From contig NC_087069.1 in assembly GCF_963678635.1 (NCBI RefSeq), forward strand, positions 9,757,206-9,817,205: DNA of 60,000 nt, given 5' to 3'. Position numbers and translations under genes: made by a program. This stretch comes from Symsagittifera roscoffensis. Taxonomy: Eukaryota; Xenacoelomorpha; Acoela; Convolutidae. The notes under the pieces were generated by a model. The model saw only the letters and a list, made by a program, of their open reading frames with translations. It was not told the origin of the DNA and searched no databases. Shown here piece by piece: positions 23,377 through 36,300 of this stretch (positions within the stretch are counted from its first letter, which is position 1; each line of letters begins with the position of its first letter).

Positions 23377-26300
23377 CTTTGGCTGCTGCTCTGAATATTA
23401 CAATGTTTAGTCTGTTAATTTACAATTCAGATCTGTTTCAGTTCGGAAAACAGTATGAAATAATACTTTGTAATTATACAATGCAATCAGACTAAAACAT
23501 ATAAAATTTCAAGCTCAGAAAAAAATTGTTAGAAGTTCAAAATCAGTCAATTTCAGATTGATTTCAGTTCAATTTTGGGACATTTGAGAAAACTCATTCA
23601 TCTATTGTTTAGAAGAGAAACTGCATAAGAAACTTGCAGAAATAGTCAACCCAAGCATTTTTTCAGAAACCGGACGCAATGGTATATTGCTTGATTTATT
23701 ATCAATGCAGCCATTTCAAGGGTTTCATATTGCAGTGTTATTTTTCCATGAATTCTATTAATAGAAAAAAAATCTATACAGTTTTCAGTGTGAAATGATT
23801 TTGAAAACTCAATATTTCATCTTTTAGGCTTTTTAAAAATCTTTAAGAAAAAAAATAAAAATTAGCAAAAGACTTTCTCAAAACTGCGACACAACATTTG
23901 ACTTTTTTCACTCATGCTCAAAGATTTTTAATTTAGAATGCTTTGTTCGTTCGACAAATATGTTATGCCAAAGAATGAATTGTCAGGTTTTAGTTCTGTT
24001 GTCTATGTGGGAGCTGAATTATTTAAAATTTAAAAAATTCAAAGGGTATCGATAAAAAATTTGTACAAACTCGATTGAATTTTTGAGAGTGTATTTTAGC
24101 GCTTTTTCGCTTTTTTATTGATCAAACTGGAGAAAATTTATCTGCCTTTTATGATAGTACTGATACTTGAGTTATAAAGTTTTTGGGCATGTCGATTTCC
24201 TCAAAAAACTGGAGAAATGACAATTGAAGCGTTGGCTATGAAAAAAACTGCAAAAATTTGAGCTCATGCATCAAAGCATTTATTCAGTTCGATCGTTCAA
24301 TGATATCTTTTCTTGAATATCACTTTTTTTTAAAACAAATTGAAAGCCTCATACTGCGCGTAAGAGCAAATTTTATCGAAACCTCATACAAAAACCATTT
24401 TAATTGATTCATCCGTCATCTTCAAGGATTCAGTTGCGCATCATAACAAAATGAGCTTAACGACCCTCATCCATATGTATACCATAATAATTGCAAATAA
24501 CTGTTGAGCAAATTCAGAAAGATTTTAAATGCATAGAGACTGTATACAAACTCCCAGACAAGCTTTTAAATCTCATAAAATGAAAATAATATTTTCGTAT
24601 AGCGAAACAACTTTTTTTTGTTTTTACTAACAAGTTTAGCAGGTCATAGTGCAAAAAGCACAGAATATACTGACAACAGTTATTATTACATGATGTACTT
24701 AATCAACAAACCAAAAAGATTCTGGTCGCAATATATATTTTTTTCATTCCAACGAAATAGACGGGATGTTTTGTCTGTGCTTCGGCGTGATTCTCCAGAC
24801 AAGTTCAACTTTGTAAACAACTTTTTACGGAGATTTTTTTCACCATCTGAAAGATTTTGAAGAAGTGTAAACTCGGCCAATTTGGGTTAATTACCACGCA
24901 ATACATTTGTCAATCAGACTTTCGAAGAAAGTGAAGAGTATATATGCCCGGTTTGTTTTTTTTTCCGGACCGATTTTAGAAACTTTGACTGCGTTTGGAC
25001 ATCGATCCGTAATTTTTCGGATTGCCAAGTGAGTATGCTAGCTTTATACTAAAGTGAGGCTTTGTTGCTGTAAAAATACTTTGGTAGTTTCAATACGCGA
25101 AATATTTATGCGTGGGAAATTAAACTAATCAAATTTTAAGAATTTGATATAATCAGCCTAAAATTCAGAGCTTGTCAATTCATATACCGAACAAGCCAAT
25201 GAACCCGGCTCAGTAGTTGAAATAAGGCTACTAATTTGTCTAATTACTAGATTACTCTAAATGAAATATATCATTTTTATTATTAGGAAAGAAAAATTAT
25301 AAAAAACTCGCATAAGCCCTCACTTATAGGTTTATTTATTTTGTAAGGATCGACGAAGCAAGTAAACTAAAGCAGTTCAGCCTTAAGTTTTTGAAAAACG
25401 ACTGTCAAAACTGAGTTTTCATTTTTAAGACTGTATCATTGTTAGCGCAATGAAAAAAAAACTAAATTTTCTACATCTTAGAAGTTCCTAGAACAGTTTT
25501 TTGTTGTTGTTGTGGAGAAAGCTAAGTTAATTACCAATACTGATGATATAATTTTTGTAAAATTTACGTGTAATAGGCTGCAGGTTGAATAATTTTTTTT
25601 GGTGTTATTATCGACCCTGATTTTCTCATGAATGGACAGCTCAATCGTGATTCACAAACTAGTTTCAGCAATTTGATTTCAAAATCTCCAAAACTTCGAA
25701 ATCTGTTCTCCTTTAACTTGGGAAAATAAATTACAAATTTTTAAGATTCCAGCTAATCAAGAAGCTAAAAATTATGCAGGTAACCATTATATTTACAGAG
25801 GTGACTGTAAGTGATTGTAAGTCCTCCAGAGGGTGACAAAGATGATTTTTTTGTTGCATAACTAGGTTGAAATCATCGGCTTAGTTATCTTTAAAAAGTA
25901 AAACATTACTATTAATAAAGAAAAAGAAAACAGTTCTAAACAGCTCAAACTCAAACTAGGCGAACAATGTTTTCTCGGGTTGACCTCCGTAGACCCAAAA
26001 TGTTAATTACAAAAATACATAAACTCAGTCTATGAGAAAAACGAGCGCTACAAGTTTCATACATTTTGGTGAATAATTGTCATCGATTTTCCAAATAACT
26101 TTTTTCTTGTTTTGGCATAAAACTCGGCTTATCGTAATACTTAAAAAAGAGACACTATGCTAATCATACCTTTTTCATATATGGATTTTGTTTAATTAGA
26201 ATTTTTTTGATGGCGAAAACAAACATTTTGGCTCAATATTGACCTAAACGTTGTCTTGTTTTTTTTTGTTTTTCAATCGCAAAACGAAGCGAATTTTTTA

Positions 26301-28059
26301 CTTAAACAAAGATATTCCCTTAAAAATTTTTTGCATGCCAAATTTTTCCGTTACTCTAGATAACTTTTTGCAAAAAAGCTCAAAACACGTGGTTCTTTGT
26401 ATGACAATTTTATGTTCGCCCTAATCATTGTCTGATTTAATAAAAAATCAAATTTTGATATTGATCATTTATGAAAATGTTTTAAAAAATTTGAAAGTTT
26501 GAGTCTTTTAGTATTCAATTTGTGTAAGACAACTTATAGACAATTCAGTTCGCTCCAGTTGATTGTAAATGCAAGACGATCAAACCTTTGGTGACTCTAG
26601 TGTTGAGTAAACCAAGGTTTTTTATTATTGTTCTTAGTAAACTAAGGTCTTTGTTAACCCAAAAAATAGAGAAGTTATATTAAAAAAAAATTGACTTATA
26701 GAAAAATTCAAGTCATACAATTTTGATATATAAAAAAATCACTTATCATAGACACTCCATTCAATTTTTTGTGCTTATGGAATCAAAAGTGTATGACTAT
26801 CATTTTTCCATAAATGAAAATTATATGACCCGCACTTTTGGTCAACCCGGGCTGTCGGTTAAAATTCTGAAAAAGCTGATCAAGAAGGCTACTTAGTAAT
26901 GTAATTGGAAAAACGTAGTTATCAAATTTTCAGTCAAGTCTCAGCCTCTTTAGATTTTCTCAGCGTTATGAGCTAAGTATCTTTTCTTTGAGATTCTTGT
27001 TTTTTTTTCTCACTGTGATCTTTTTTTGCAAACCAAAAGTTTTTAGAGTGCACAAAATTTGCAATAAGGTCATTTTTTGCGCAATTTTCAACCTTTAAAA
27101 TTTTGAGCACAGATTTTTGAAAAACTTGCTTTGTTTTTCACTTAAAATTCCCACATTTACAAAATTCTCTATTTGTAAAAACATCAGTTTTCAAAATGAG
27201 TGGAGCCATTAATGAGTGGAGCATCTAAAATTGTTTCAAGAGAAAAATTAACAGTCCGATTGGATAACTCGTAGCATAATCATTAAAAAAAACTGTGATC
27301 CATATAAATCTGAAGAAAAAAATTATGTTCAGAAAACCGGGGCAAAATAAAAAGTTTGTTTTCAAAAGTATGATCAGAATTAGCCCAGGCTTCAAACAAA
27401 AAATGATTGGTGTTATTTTGGTTTATGGTATCATTTCTTTAAAAACTGAGACAAATTTCTACCGATAGATAAATACAATAAAATTCTTTCTATTGAAGTT
27501 CCAAAATTTCATGAATATTAACTCCATTTTTGATAAAAGGATGAAATTCACTGAAGCGCATAATCTCTCTTTATTAACGCTGGGCCAAAAGAGATTAATA
27601 TTGAGTCCGTAATATCTACTGAAGTCCGTAATAACTGTTGTTTCTGGGCTTGCTTTGGAAGCTGAACTGGGTTGTTTTAGATGGCACGCTGCTGGCTTTT
27701 GAGGGTAATGGTACATTAGCAATGCCATTTATTCCGGAAACAAAAGGGGTTGTTATGCTTCACTTACCAGAATCTAGGTAAACGAATCCAGATGGCGAAC
27801 AGAATTGCAAAATTCCAAAAGAAATCAAGGTCGAAGGAATTGTACCATAAAGATTTTTTTCTGATTGTTGTTATTTTTTTATAGATTTTTCAATTGAAGT
27901 TCTCAGTTTTAAGATCTAGATGTTTTTTCTTAGCTGAATGCATGAAAAAAGGTCAAAACATTGTTGCGACTTTGAGAAGAATAAGTGAAGACCTGTAAAC
28001 TAATTGAGCCGTCGATTATTCATTTTTTTATTTACTTCAATGATCTGACTGCTCTCTTT
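23377..28059. other. AT-rich intergenic DNA, no gene recognised
   Basis: Only short, unsupported frames. A pair of inverted GGTCAACCCG-type motifs occurs here (about 25978 and 26842) and at 8450. A GC-richer patch at 27595-27730 is open on the minus strand (ITDFSRYYGLNINLFWPS and upstream) but has no recognisable family. Confidence 0.5.
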
Positions 28060-28395
28060 GGCCAATGAAAAAGTTTTTAATGGCTAAAATGATCAATACA
28101 CAATTTTTTGTTCTTTTTTCTCAATTTGTCTCACCGCGCGCTGTGTAAAGAACGGAGTTTTTTAGTCTAGTTTAAAGACCAAAAGAGTGTCCCAGTTAAC
28201 TACTTTAAAACCCGTAAGTTTATTTAAAAAAATCACAGTTAGAAAATCTTCAGTTAAATTCCGGCAACAATAGTTGTCAGATAGATTAAAACGTTCTCTT
28301 AAAAACTCTTAGTATCAAGTCAAAAACTGACTAATAAGAAAAATGGAAAATTTTCCGCATTCCCTTCGTAAGTCCGAACAATTACTTTCCCCACC
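28060..28395 (+). repeat. Dispersed repeat R2, copy 1
   Basis: Diverged same-orientation relative of 49585-50040. Shared blocks are CTCACCGCGCGCTGTGTAAAGAAC / CTCCACCGCACACTATGCAAAGAAC, the CAAGTCAAAA-TTGACT pair and CTTCGTAAGTC-GAACAAT. A short opposite-strand piece (CTTTACACAGCGTG) lies at about 17999. Confidence 0.6.
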
Positions 28396-31300
28396 TCTAA
28401 GTGGATATTTTTAGATAGGATTGGATAGATAAACATACATTTAAAATAACTTCTATTTGGTGTGCACTCTCATTTTTTTGTTGATTTCAAACAAGCTGTT
28501 TTTTTTCTGTTGTTTGTTTCTAGAAATAATTCGAAGGACAGCAATGTTCTTAAAACCTTTTAGTTGGCAAAATAGAAAAAATGAAAAACACACAATTTTT
28601 CTAGACGTTTTTTAATTTCTAATTAGTCTAAGTGCTACCAAATCTGAGGAAAACAACTTACACTATTCTGGAACAAATAATTCAAAAATAATTCAAAAAA
28701 TCTAAAAATTGCGTGTTTTTGCATTCCTTTTGATTAGCAAACCCAAGTTCTTTTAAAAATATGAGAGTTTGAGTGGCCCAGTACATCAAATTATCGAACG
28801 ATGACACACAATTCACCCGAAATATTTCAAGAAACGGACAAAAAAATATGGCCCTCATAAAAAAAACATAAAACAATGAAAAAACACAACGAAAAAAATT
28901 GTTCCAAGTATATGTTTATTGATCTAAATGAATTTTTTATGATGTTGCATGATCTTTGATTGTTCATTTAATTGGGTCAATTTTTTGAGTTTGTTTCAAA
29001 ATTTACGGTGTAATTTTGCAAGCAAGCGTATCATCAGGATCTTTTATGCTTAATTTAAAAAGGTAAATAGATTAACTTGCCTGCTTCAATTTTTTTTGAA
29101 GTTTTTTTTGTTAGCCAAGTTACTGTTCTCCGTGAATCTTTGTTGCAAATATTGAAAACGACATGAAAGTTTTCGCTAATAAGTTCAAGTAAAAAAACTG
29201 AAAAAGGCCTTGAACATCAGAAATCTGGTATAAGTCGACCTGGTAAACTATAAAAGACGTTTAGTCTTGTAAGTAAAAACAATTTTTTTTCAAAGCGTAA
29301 TCGTTAACGACGCAAAAAAAGGAAAATGTTCGACAGTCATTGAACGTTGTTGCATTTGACACATTTTTTCTCGGGGCTATAAGAAGACCATTTGAGTCGC
29401 TATTGGATATTCATGTCTCTGTGTCGAGAAAAACTGGTCTGTACGTTTCCTTTTTTACCTGAATATTTATGTTGGAAATTTCAGACCGAATATCTGCAGC
29501 CACTAAGTTAAAAAAATGAAACTTAAAAAAATGAAACTTAAAAAACTGTCCATCAAATTGAAAGAAACTAGTTTGGGAACAAAACAAAACAAAACAACTT
29601 GATTTTAGCATCCGAAGAAGCCTATCAAGCGGTGACAAAGTTGAAAAAACCGTAAACCGTGGCAGAAACAACTCTTCACGCCGAGAAAAAATTAAATTAG
29701 TTTATGAAATGATTTAAAATTTCACCCTCAAAACTCACACGCACACAAAAAATCTATAGGCAATTGATGGAATATGAACCAATTCAACCATTATAAATTA
29801 GGCCACAAACTATCATGTAAAAAATAAAAAACAGTATCCAGAAGGACCTCAAAATCAAAAAAAGTAATAGTAAATTCTACTAGCCAACAAAAATACACTC
29901 AAACGCAAATAAAAAAATGTTTCGCTTGTCAAACAAACAAGTATGAGGCTTTAAATCCGATATAAGCAAGACAAAAATTATTCAAAAGAAAAAAAAACAA
30001 CAGAAAATAACTTTACCAGATTGAGTTGGTGACGTCACAATCAACATAAAAAGCAAACTTCGACTAGGACAGATAATTCCAGGAAATTAGTCCAGTGAGT
30101 CCTGTGAGCAAAGTTTTTACCGTAGAAAAAATCTTGTACACGATTGCAATACTTTTGCTATCGGAGCTGAAGTGGTAAAGAAGTGAAATTTTTGGAAAAT
30201 TTTATTGGCCTTATTTCGTTTTATATTTTCGTTAAAACTAATAAGCTGGAGTTTCATAAGGTATTTTGGAAAAAGATGATAAAGAAATATGATAATTTTA
30301 AAAAAAAAACCGTTTTTTTTATTTTGTAGACCTGGAAGGCATCATGGAACGAACTTACGAGCCGGATTCATTTGCCGCATAAGCAAAATACCGCGCACTA
30401 GTTATCACAAATTGGACAAACTAGCAGTTTTCAGTCCCCATTACTTTACTTTGCGAAAATTGATCAGGTGAAATATCCTTTCAATTTTGTGGCCTAGGCT
30501 CAATTTTTTTTTTAAAAAAAACACCCCAAAAATTGCTTGTTGATACATGTAAATTTGTCTGGAGAAAAAATCATCCTGAGAACAAGTTTTTGGTCAATTT
30601 CTTTGAAAGATGGAACAAAAATGCAAAATATTATGATTGATATACGAAAAAAAAACAATGTGAATTGTGATGGATGCAAAAAAGAAAAAAACGAATTAGC
30701 TAATCAGACAATATAAAAAATTTATCGGAAAATTAGAGAATTTAGAGACAAAAACATTAATATTAATATTTTTTTCAAATTGAATATAAATTTTATCATT
30801 TTTATATTTTCATCGTTATTGATCCTCGTTAAACTTCTTATATAATCGATTAGTGTCCACGGAACCTCAGTGAGGCTATGAAATAATTGAAGAGCAAGTA
30901 GTATGAAGCCTTTTGAAACAAATGAGCACTAAGCTTCAATTAGATAGTTTTTTTGTATCTTGCTTCGTCTTCTGAGTAATATCTCTTTTAAAATGCGAAA
31001 CTATTATATTATATTTTTGAGTAGCGTTTACAAAAACTGCCCCAATACTGGTAACTTTTAGCAGATGATCTTTTTGAATTAAACATTTCCATCTTGCAAA
31101 ACTTGCAACCGTTATGCAAAAGAACAAACATAAAATCAAATTTTGCTATGTTTTGGCATCTGTTTCCTTTCAATTTCATAATTTTCCGAAAATTTTCTGT
31201 TCGTATGATCTAATTCGTATGTCATAAGCTTTCTTAGTTTTAACAAAATTACAATTGGCTTAGCAATCATGCGACAAAGTTAGCATCCTAAAGTTAACAT

Positions 31301-32867
31301 CTTAAACACCTAAAACAACAAGATCGCCGATAGTTCTCGGCTCAGTTTTTTTTAACCATCCAGTTGCATTTGGTAATACAATTTTGAAACCAAAAGTCAG
31401 TTAAATAACAGACGCTTTTGACTTGATCTAATGGATTGCGTTTTTCATTGTTTTTAATATGCGCTGAAGAACTATTGCGTGATTTGTTTTGTATTTGACG
31501 TGAATAAAATTTTATTGTCTTCAGCTGACGTGATTAAGTTAATCTGACGGGTTGCCAATAACAGAGGCAGGCTTTGTCTACTTAGTTTAACAGGCTAGTT
31601 CTAAGTACCAGATATATATGAAAAAAAACTCATGTTTTCTCCGTCAGTGGAAAAATAGAAAAAAAACAAAGCATTCTTCAAATTTTCTGCGAGCTAAATA
31701 AAATCGTCGGTGTACTTTAGAAAAAGAGCATCGCATTCAAAGTGCATGTTTTTGAGATGTTCTTGGCAGTGGTGGCAAAATGGCCTGGTTTTCCAACATA
31801 TGGTAAGCAAATCGAACTAAATTGACTAAAATTTTTTTATCATGATATATAACATTCGATCCATTCCGGTATTTTTTGTGGTAGATCATTGTGCGTGGAA
31901 AACAAAAAAAAGTTTAAAAAAAAATAGACCGGATCAACAAGGATTACCTCTAACCAAAAATTTAGATAAAATTTCACAGTAAGTTTTTTTTTTAAATTGC
32001 AAAATTATTTTGCGTTGTGTAATATACCTGACAATTTGTGATGTAGATTTATAGATCAATTACAGTTTTGATACCTTGATCCATTATTTACCCAAAAACG
32101 AAAACTTATATGATGAGATGCATTCGCTTGTTTTGGGTTTTCTAAGTTACAAAATAAGGTTTCAAATAAAAGGAGTATAATCTAGTGCTGTTTGAAGAAG
32201 CAACACAAAACCATTTTAAAATATTTGAAAATCTGGGATAAAGGAAAAATGAGGTTACAAAAAGAAGTTTTTGTGATAGATGTTCAACTAGTTGGTCCTA
32301 ATCTTTTTTTGGATAGATATTTAGAAAAGTTCCTTGTGAAATCATTTTTTTTGTCGAATCTGACAGGAACTGTTATTTAAATTGGGAAAGGTTTGGTCTG
32401 ATTTACCTCTGTTGGTTGTAATTTCGCTAGCCTTGACTTTGTATACTTCTTCTTATTTTTTTTTCGTTTAGAAAATTTTTATTTGCTCCATTAATTTCGG
32501 CCTTTTTTTCATTGGCTTAGCGACCTAATTTTGAATCATTCAGAGGTATTTTCGGCTTTGTTTTCTCTTTTTTTGTCTTGGACTGCTTTTGATTCAAAAC
32601 TGGCCCTCTTTTGTTTGATAGATCTAGTTCTTTCGACATAATTGAAATTTTATAAATTTTGCCCTGTTTTAGCGTCTTTCTTGTTTTGCATCGTAAGTGG
32701 TGCGAAGCTCAGCTTCGCCTCTCTGTAATTATTTCTGCACCCCCTCATTTCAAAAAAGAGAAACTCTATAAAAAATTAGTTCAAAATGGGTGATAATCAA
32801 AAGCATGTCAAAAACTTTTTCGGCCGTTATTTATATCAATCAAATTTCGCAAATCCATATAAAAAGC
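28396..32867. other. AT-rich intergenic DNA; one candidate promoter/exon pair
   Basis: Apart from the candidate at 30030-30180 and its downstream acceptor, I see no supported gene. 29512-29545 has a short direct repeat (ATGAAACTTAAAAAA). Other frames are short and compositionally biased. Confidence 0.5.
30030..30053 (+). promoter_or_regulatory. Candidate promoter: perfect CRE plus TATA-like box
   Basis: TGACGTCA (30030-30037) is a perfect CREB/ATF palindrome, followed by ACATAAAAAG (30044-30053), which is TATA-like. Downstream there is a possible 5' exon with donor GTAAAG at 30175. A TTTTATTTTGTAG acceptor ends at 30329 and ATG follows at 30344, with a stop only 12 codons later (30380-30382). 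The alignment of these signals is suggestive, but no product can be named. Confidence 0.3.
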
Positions 32868-33066
32868 AGATCAAAAAAAGCGTTTTTTTGGCACTTTTTC
32901 AAGAAATTGTCAAAAAAATCATATTTTTTGGGCCTGCGCGCTACCCTTAAAAATTTATAATGTTGGCGCCGAAAGCGCCTTAAGAAAATCTCAAAGTTGT
33001 ACAAAGGGGCAAAGGGGGCGTTCATTGGGTCGGCAAGGGTCGAATCCCCGAGGGGGGAGGGACGCA
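32868..33066 (+). repeat. CAGGGGCGGATC family, truncated copy A
   Basis: Matches the 3' half of the family: GCGTTTTTTTGGCAC, TTGGCGCCGAAAGCGCCTT, TACAAAGGGG and GGTCGAATCCCCGAGG. The 5' end is missing. Confidence 0.7.
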
Positions 33067-33249
33067 AAAAATTCAATTCGAACACAAATAATCTGTCATA
33101 CTTTTCAAAAGTTACAAGCAGTTTATCAGAACATCGTTTTTGAAACGTTTCATGTTTTTTGGTACACGCACTCCGAAAAAAACTAATTTGAAAGCCAATT
33201 TGAACAAGTTTGATTGTGAAAGTCAATTTGAACATTTTTGATTGTGACA

Positions 33250-33485
33250 TCCAAAATTTTCAGGTTCTGATCAGCCCTATTTTTGATCTGAATTAGATCT
33301 GAATCAGATCTGAATCAGCAATGATTTATGTATGATCAGATGTGTTGCAAAAAAAATCATCAGATCAGCGGAAGATCTGTCTAAAACCATGCACATGCTT
33401 AAATTAGACATGCTTCAGATCCATGCCAGTCCTGGAAAAATCAAGATTTTACAGTGACCAGATCTGATTTTACTGCATATCTTCA
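33250..33485. repeat. AGATCTGA palindrome-rich patch
   Basis: At least eight partial matches to (T)CAGATCTGA in about 230 bp, including AGATCTGAATCAGATCTGAA and ACCAGATCTGATTTTA. It is related in motif to the larger island at 38.6-39.3 kb. Confidence 0.65.
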
Positions 33486-33959
33486 GTACGGGATTGTAAT
33501 TGCAAACCACCTTGTTCCATTTTCTGACGACCCTGTCATTAATTTTATGAAAACGGATCTGTAGATCCAATGCTGGTTTCTTAGGCAGTTGTATTGTAAA
33601 TGTAATTAAGTGTCATTTTGTGAATTTTTGAATGTTTTCTGCCTCAAAACATTTTATTATGATTATTGTCATATAACACATAGTAATATAGTGGGGTATA
33701 ACACAATTTTGTGAGTCACTGCTTTTTAAACTAAGTCTGCAAAAAAAGGCTGTTTAAAAAATGATCAAATGAAAATCAATATTGAAATATTTGATGAAGT
33801 TTTATCAATGTTTTGCTAATCATATAATTAAAATTAGGATCTCTAAACAAACAATTAGCAATTATAAAGAACCAAGTTAGTGGCAAAGAATATGCGGATT
33901 TAGAACCACTTTAACTGTTTTCCTTCTTTTTGCAAGAGGGTGCGGGGGTTAAAGAGACA

Positions 33960-34110
33960 AATAGATCAGATCGTGTTAACTATCCCCTTTAATGGTACCC
34001 TGTAACGAATCTCCCCCTATAAAAAAGAATTGATTAACATGTCAATTTTGTACCATGTTAACTAATCTCCCCTTTTGCAATAGAGGCGAAATAGTTAACA
34101 AGATCCAAAA
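33960..34110 (+). repeat. Dispersed fragment of part X (3.1 / 6.1 kb repeat)
   Basis: Shares the run of TTAACTATCCCC, ATGGTACC, AAGAATTGA-TAACATGT, TTTTGTACC-TGTTAACTA and TAGTTAACAAGA with 6085-6230 and in part with 3110-3220. Confidence 0.6.
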
Positions 34111-34154
34111 GATCTTCAAGTGGCACTGGCCATAACTTGAAGCGATGATGAGCT

Positions 34155-34520
34155 CAGGGGCGGATCTAGGATTTTCTCGATGGGGGGCGGATTTTCAAAA
34201 AAACTTCGAACATTTTGTCAAAAATTTTTCTTCAGGTCGACCAAATTGTTTTTCAGAGCTCTCTCAAAGCACTAAAAAGACCGTTTTGGTCAAATTCTCT
34301 GCGCCGCAGGCGAAATTTTGAAAAAAACGGGCAAAAAAGGCGTTTTTAGGCACTGTTTGGATTATTTTGACGTTTGAAAATTGCGTTGTTTCAGCGGGCG
34401 CTGAGGCCGCCTTTGGAAAAATTTTAGGGTCCGTCACCAAATATGGGTATTTAACATTGGTACAAAGGGGGACCCTTTGGGTCGGCAGGGGGTCGAATCC
34501 CTGCAGGAGAAGGCGCCGAA
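34155..34520 (+). repeat. CAGGGGCGGATC family, near-complete copy B
   Basis: Begins CAGGGGCGGATCTAGGATTT and contains CAGGTCGACCAAATTG, GAGCTCTCTCAAAGCACT, TCTGCGCCGCAGGC, GGCGTTTTTAGGCA, TACAAAGGGGGACCCTTTGG and GGGGGTCGAATCCCTG. It looks like a non-autonomous DNA transposon. Minus-strand frames across it encode GFDPLPTQRVPLCT, as do copies C and D, but neighbouring frames are not conserved. Confidence 0.75.
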
Positions 34521-35349
34521 TTTTCATTATAATTTGAGTTTTTATCTCATCTCAGGTGTTTCCGCCGCCCACCAATGGAACCCAACTGCGCTATTTTTAC
34601 GTAATATTTTCTGTCATCTTATGACGCAACAAACCTATGATGGAGCGGACTTTCCCCCTCAATCAAATATACTATTTTAAGACTAATTCAATTTGAACCC
34701 ATTTGGCTTCCTTCTAGCGACGCACTATCCTTAAATTGTGCTCTTTTTTCCATAACGTTAGTCTGAAGCCTAAAGGCTAAAATGGTATCTTATAAATTCA
34801 ACAAGCGAACCTACTTCGTCGTTTTTTTATTTTTTTTTACAATCTCTCTTTTTAATCGTGTGAATTAAGAGACGGTTGACAAATGTTGAGATTAGTGTTC
34901 AAAGGAAAAAGTAATTTGGAAATTCGTCTTCACCATTGACGCAAATTGTTCACGTTTGTTCCGTCGCCTTTTCAATGCTTTAATGGTCAAGAGCTGAAAT
35001 AAAGAAACCCTTCAAAGTTGAAGTGTCTGTTCATTTTTTTAATGAAATCATTTTGAACCACGTGATTGATTCCAAAATTGATGAGATTTTTGACAGTTGT
35101 TTCTATTTTCGTGCACTAAAACTGCTTAGACGATGTACTATGACAATAAACACGCCTAGAAATTGATGAATTTACATAATTGACACAATTTCCTGTTGGT
35201 GTTTCGCAATTTTTATGGAGTCTGAACAAGCATGCTATTAAATTTTTCATATATTGCCATCCAAATCAAGGTCGTGGTTGCAAGTTGAAGATGAACTGAC
35301 CAAATTTGTATACACAAACTCAGGTGTTGAAACTTTAGGATAGAAATTT

Positions 35350-36300
35350 GGAGTGGTAGAGCGTCCAGGGAGCTCTGGGATTTTTAATTGAGACCCTGGG
35401 TAATACAGCGTCCAGCGTTCTGCCAGAATCTTGAAAGAATGATTAATTATTAACGGGCTATCTTGTAAGATCCTGCAAGAATCTTACAAGAATCTTGCAA
35501 AAAAAGAAGTTTTCTGCCAGAATTGCAAGAACTAACGCGAAACCAAGCTTGTGCCTTTTTTGGGAAAGAGCGTTTATGGATACTTGAGTAATTTGATCCT
35601 TTCGTCTGCAATTAAAAACTGTAGAGACTTTGAATTACTGAATACGAAACCCCAACACTAACTTGAAAATCAATTTTTTTCGCTTCAGCTTTTTCACCTA
35701 ACACATTAGCCATAACACATTAGCCAGCTTTTTTAGCCATAACACATTAGCCTGACACCCAATGATTTTTTTCTGCAGAAGGTTTTATTGGAGGTTTTTT
35801 TACTACTTAATAGACTAGTTCTGATGGAGCTAATTCTGATTGAGCTAGTTCCGAATGAGTTATCTTGCAAGATCTTACATGAATGTTGCTAGGTTTTAAA
35901 AGATACCCGATTTAAAGATACTCAATCTTGTAAGATTCTTATAGCTTGTTACATGAATCTTGCAAAATCTTACAAGATACCCCGTTTAAAATAATCAATC
36001 ATGCAAGAATCTTGTAAGATCTTACAAGATTCTTGCAAGATTTATTAGTTTTGAGTGGGGCATCTTGAAAGATTTGGTAAGAATTTTGCAAGGACAATTA
36101 AATATTAATGTGGTATCTTGTAACTTGTAAGATTCTTGCTAGAGAATGCAGTTTTCTGCCAGAATCTTGCTAAAATTGATTATTTTTATTAACGGGCTAC
36201 CTTGTAAGATCCTGCAAGAATCTTACAAGATTATAGCAAAAGAAGGAAGTTTTCTGTCAGAATCTAGCAAGAATCTTACAAGATCTTACAAGGTTGGCTA
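35350..36300. repeat. TCTTGCAAGA palindrome island
   Basis: About 0.9 kb in which variants of TCTTGCAAGA / TCTTGTAAGA recur dozens of times at irregular spacing in both senses. A 75-80 bp subunit (GGGCTATCTTGTAAGATCCT ... AAGTTTTCTGCCAGAAT) occurs at 35449-35525 and 36190-36265, with a shorter version at 36105-36165. 36002-36037 is a perfect 36-bp palindrome centred on AGATCT. Embedded minor tandem repeats are CATAACACATTAGCC (x3, about 35697-35755) and GAGCTAGTTCTGAT-like units (35815-35865). Confidence 0.85.

Noticed and set aside
32840-33250. 136-codon minus-strand frame
   Set aside because: It crosses a truncated repeat copy and unrelated flank; the frame is not kept in other copies apart from a short piece.
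34493-34508. tRNA-like B box (GGGTCGAATCCC) in the CAGGGGCGGATC family
   Set aside because: No A box at proper distance, and the family start looks like a DNA transposon end, not a tRNA.
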